From contig CAMZKS010000058.1 in the NCBI GenBank assembly GCA_947311285.1, forward strand, positions 1 to 16,807: a stretch of 16,807 nt of DNA, given 5' to 3'. This DNA is from an uncultured bacterium (GTDB taxonomy: Bacteria; Patescibacteriota; Gracilibacteria; UBA4473). Positions 16,038-16,807 of the stretch are shown here, piece by piece. Numbering within the stretch: position 1 is the stretch's first letter; every line of letters begins with the position of its first letter. The notes below the pieces were generated by a model. That model saw only the letters and a program-made list of their open reading frames with translations. It did no database searches and was not told the DNA's origin. The position numbers were made by a program, and so were the translations under genes.

Positions 16038-16175
16038 AAACAATAAAGACTATTTTTTATTTTAAACCTCAAATCAATACTGACCTAAAGTTGTAATTTT
16101 ACCAAACTGAAAACACCCATCCACAATAAAACGAAGCCCAAATAAGAGTTGCTATTATGCTGAATACATGTTAAG

Positions 16176-16394
16176 ATGGCATATAATTTAAAACCCAAAC
16201 AAAACATGGCTTTACACATACCAAAAAATTTCAATGAAGTTGTACACTCTCCAGTAACACTTGTTAGTGGAACAGCGCTTCTTACTACCGCAGTACTCCT
16301 CGCCTACGACAACATTAGAAACGCGGATGGCGAAATTTTGCTAGATGTTGCGACTAACAATTTAGTAAGCTTCGTACAGATGATGATCGCTTAG
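16176..16394 (+). CDS. Small hypothetical one-TM protein
   Basis: Up to 72 residues, unrecognised. A hydrophobic segment (about residues 27-44) suggests one membrane helix, followed by an acidic stretch and a hydrophobic end. Two starts are possible: ATG 16176, and ATG 16206 (62 residues), which fits better if the TATAAT at 16182-16187 is a -10 box, giving a leader of about 12 bases. Neither has a Shine-Dalgarno. A hairpin terminator 23 bases after the stop supports real transcription. It is divergent from ftsX. Moderate confidence that it is a gene at all. Confidence 0.5.
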   Translation: MAYNLKPKQNMALHIPKNFNEVVHSPVTLVSGTALLTTAVLLAYDNIRNADGEILLDVATNNLVSFVQMMIA

Positions 16395-16417
16395 TAACAG
16401 AGCGCTAAAGATTAAAT

Positions 16418-16445
16418 AACTCACGGCACAAATGGTGAGTTTTTT
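16418..16445 (+). terminator. Rho-independent terminator after the small protein gene
   Basis: AACTCAC (16418-16424) and GTGAGTT (16435-16441) form a perfect 7-bp stem with a 10-base loop, followed by a T run to 16445. Confidence 0.75.
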
Positions 16446-16463
16446 AAAACCCTCAAAAATAAT

Positions 16464-16494
16464 TTGACCATCGGCTCTGACTTTCTAGTATACT
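16464..16494 (+). promoter_or_regulatory. Promoter of tRNA-Glu
   Basis: TTGACC (16464-16469) and TATACT (16489-16494), five of six matches each to the sigma-70 consensus, are separated by 19 bases. Predicted start is near 16501, about 9 bases before the tRNA. The spacer is longer than the usual 17. Confidence 0.6.
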
Positions 16495-16509
16495 TTGGCA
16501 GCCGAACAA

Positions 16510-16584
16510 GACTCGTTCGTCTAGTGGTTAGGACGCCGGATTTTCATTCCGGTAACAGGAGTTCGATTCTCCTACGAGTTACCA
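16510..16584 (+). tRNA. tRNA-Glu (anticodon TTC)
   Basis: Cloverleaf by eye: acceptor GACTCGT with ACGAGTT, D-arm GTCT...GGAC, anticodon stem CCGGA/TCCGG around TTTTCAT (anticodon TTC), T-stem AGGAG/CTCCT around TTCGATT, A73 and encoded CCA (16582-16584). The TTCGTCTAG start of the D-arm is typical of bacterial tRNA-Glu. The first acceptor pair is G1-T72, a wobble pair rather than G-C. Confidence 0.97.
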
Positions 16585-16807
16585 TAAGTTTTTCAGTCAT
16601 ATTTAACCCCTCAGAAAGCCGATAGATAAGGGTCAAATCGGGTGTTCGATTGACCACCTGTTCCAGGGTTGGTCGCGACGCAAAGATAAAGCTCCAGATT
16701 TTCTCGAGTTTTGGTCACTCACCGATCTGGGCCGGATGCGATTGCCGCATCAGACGCTACCTTTATTGAACGTGTCAAATGTTGCCGCCTTGCGGATCCC
16801 TGCACCA
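16585..16807. other. Unidentified hairpin-rich region at the right edge, with a frame open to the edge
   Basis: About 52% GC, higher than the other intergenic gaps. Hairpins: GGTCAAATCG/CGATTGACC (16631-16640 and 16647-16655, one bulged A), CCAGAT/ATCTGG (16694-16699 and 16725-16730), GATGCG/CGCATC (16735-16740 and 16746-16751). On the plus strand the frame 16607-16807 has 67 codons without a stop, first ATG at 16736, so any gene would be partial. I recognise neither an RNA family nor a protein. It could be a structured RNA, a repeat, the edge of an element inserted behind tRNA-Glu, or a misassembled end. Confidence 0.3.

Noticed and set aside
16038..16043. TTG start of ftsX at 16043
   Set aside because: An ATG two codons downstream gives a typical N-terminus, and nothing upstream favours the TTG.
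1..16807. Alternative genetic code with TGA as glycine
   Set aside because: No in-frame TGA occurs in any gene, and glycine is written with GGN throughout.
1..16807. CRISPR arrays, transposases, integrases, toxin-antitoxin pairs
   Set aside because: No regularly spaced direct repeats and no matching protein motifs were found on reading either strand.

Overview
The window looks like a bacterial chromosome segment of fairly low GC content, with short intergenic gaps, single-copy housekeeping genes and very large secreted or surface proteins. Standard stop codons fit every gene. All ten visible stops are TAA or TAG, and there is no TGA stop and no in-frame TGA anywhere, including 2,172 uninterrupted codons of one gene. 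Most starts lack a close Shine-Dalgarno sequence. Giant multi-domain surface proteins, DUF11-like modules, an LPxTG-like tail and a compact gene set suggest a member of the Patescibacteria/CPR (Peregrinibacteria-like), but this is an inference with no rRNA or marker phylogeny behind it. PurF is of the E. coli type.

Layout. (1) 1-6516, minus strand: one giant secreted protein of at least 2,172 aa that runs off the left edge. It has a signal peptide, a long unrecognised Cys-containing N-terminal region, five Ig-like units with a period of about 106 residues, FG-GAP/VCBS-like repeats, a DUF11-like module and the start of a thrombospondin-3-like calcium-binding stretch. (2) 6637-7894, minus strand: a GT4 glycosyltransferase directly downstream of tRNA-His(GTG). 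(3) 8029-9588, plus strand: a membrane-anchored TPR protein. (4) 9746-13591, plus strand: purF, a two-TM polysaccharide-copolymerase-like membrane protein, purM and a short HPF/RaiA hibernation factor, ended by a strong bidirectional terminator. (5) 13659-16037, minus strand: ftsX and recO overlapping by one base, then a secreted DUF11-like protein with an LTQTG sorting-like tail and probably its own promoter. (6) 16176-16584, plus strand: a small one-TM protein gene with its own terminator, then tRNA-Glu(TTC) with a recognisable promoter. (7) 16585-16807: a hairpin-rich stretch of about 52% GC with a 67-codon open frame running off the right edge, unidentified.

How the genes fit together. 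Two themes recur. One is the cell envelope: giant surface protein, glycosyltransferase, copolymerase-like protein, FtsX, and the sortase-type DUF11 protein. The other is basic housekeeping: PurF and PurM of purine synthesis, HPF, RecO, and two tRNAs. The copolymerase-like gene sits in a very tight purF-X-purM arrangement, and ftsX has no ftsE beside it. No CRISPR array, transposase or integrase was seen.
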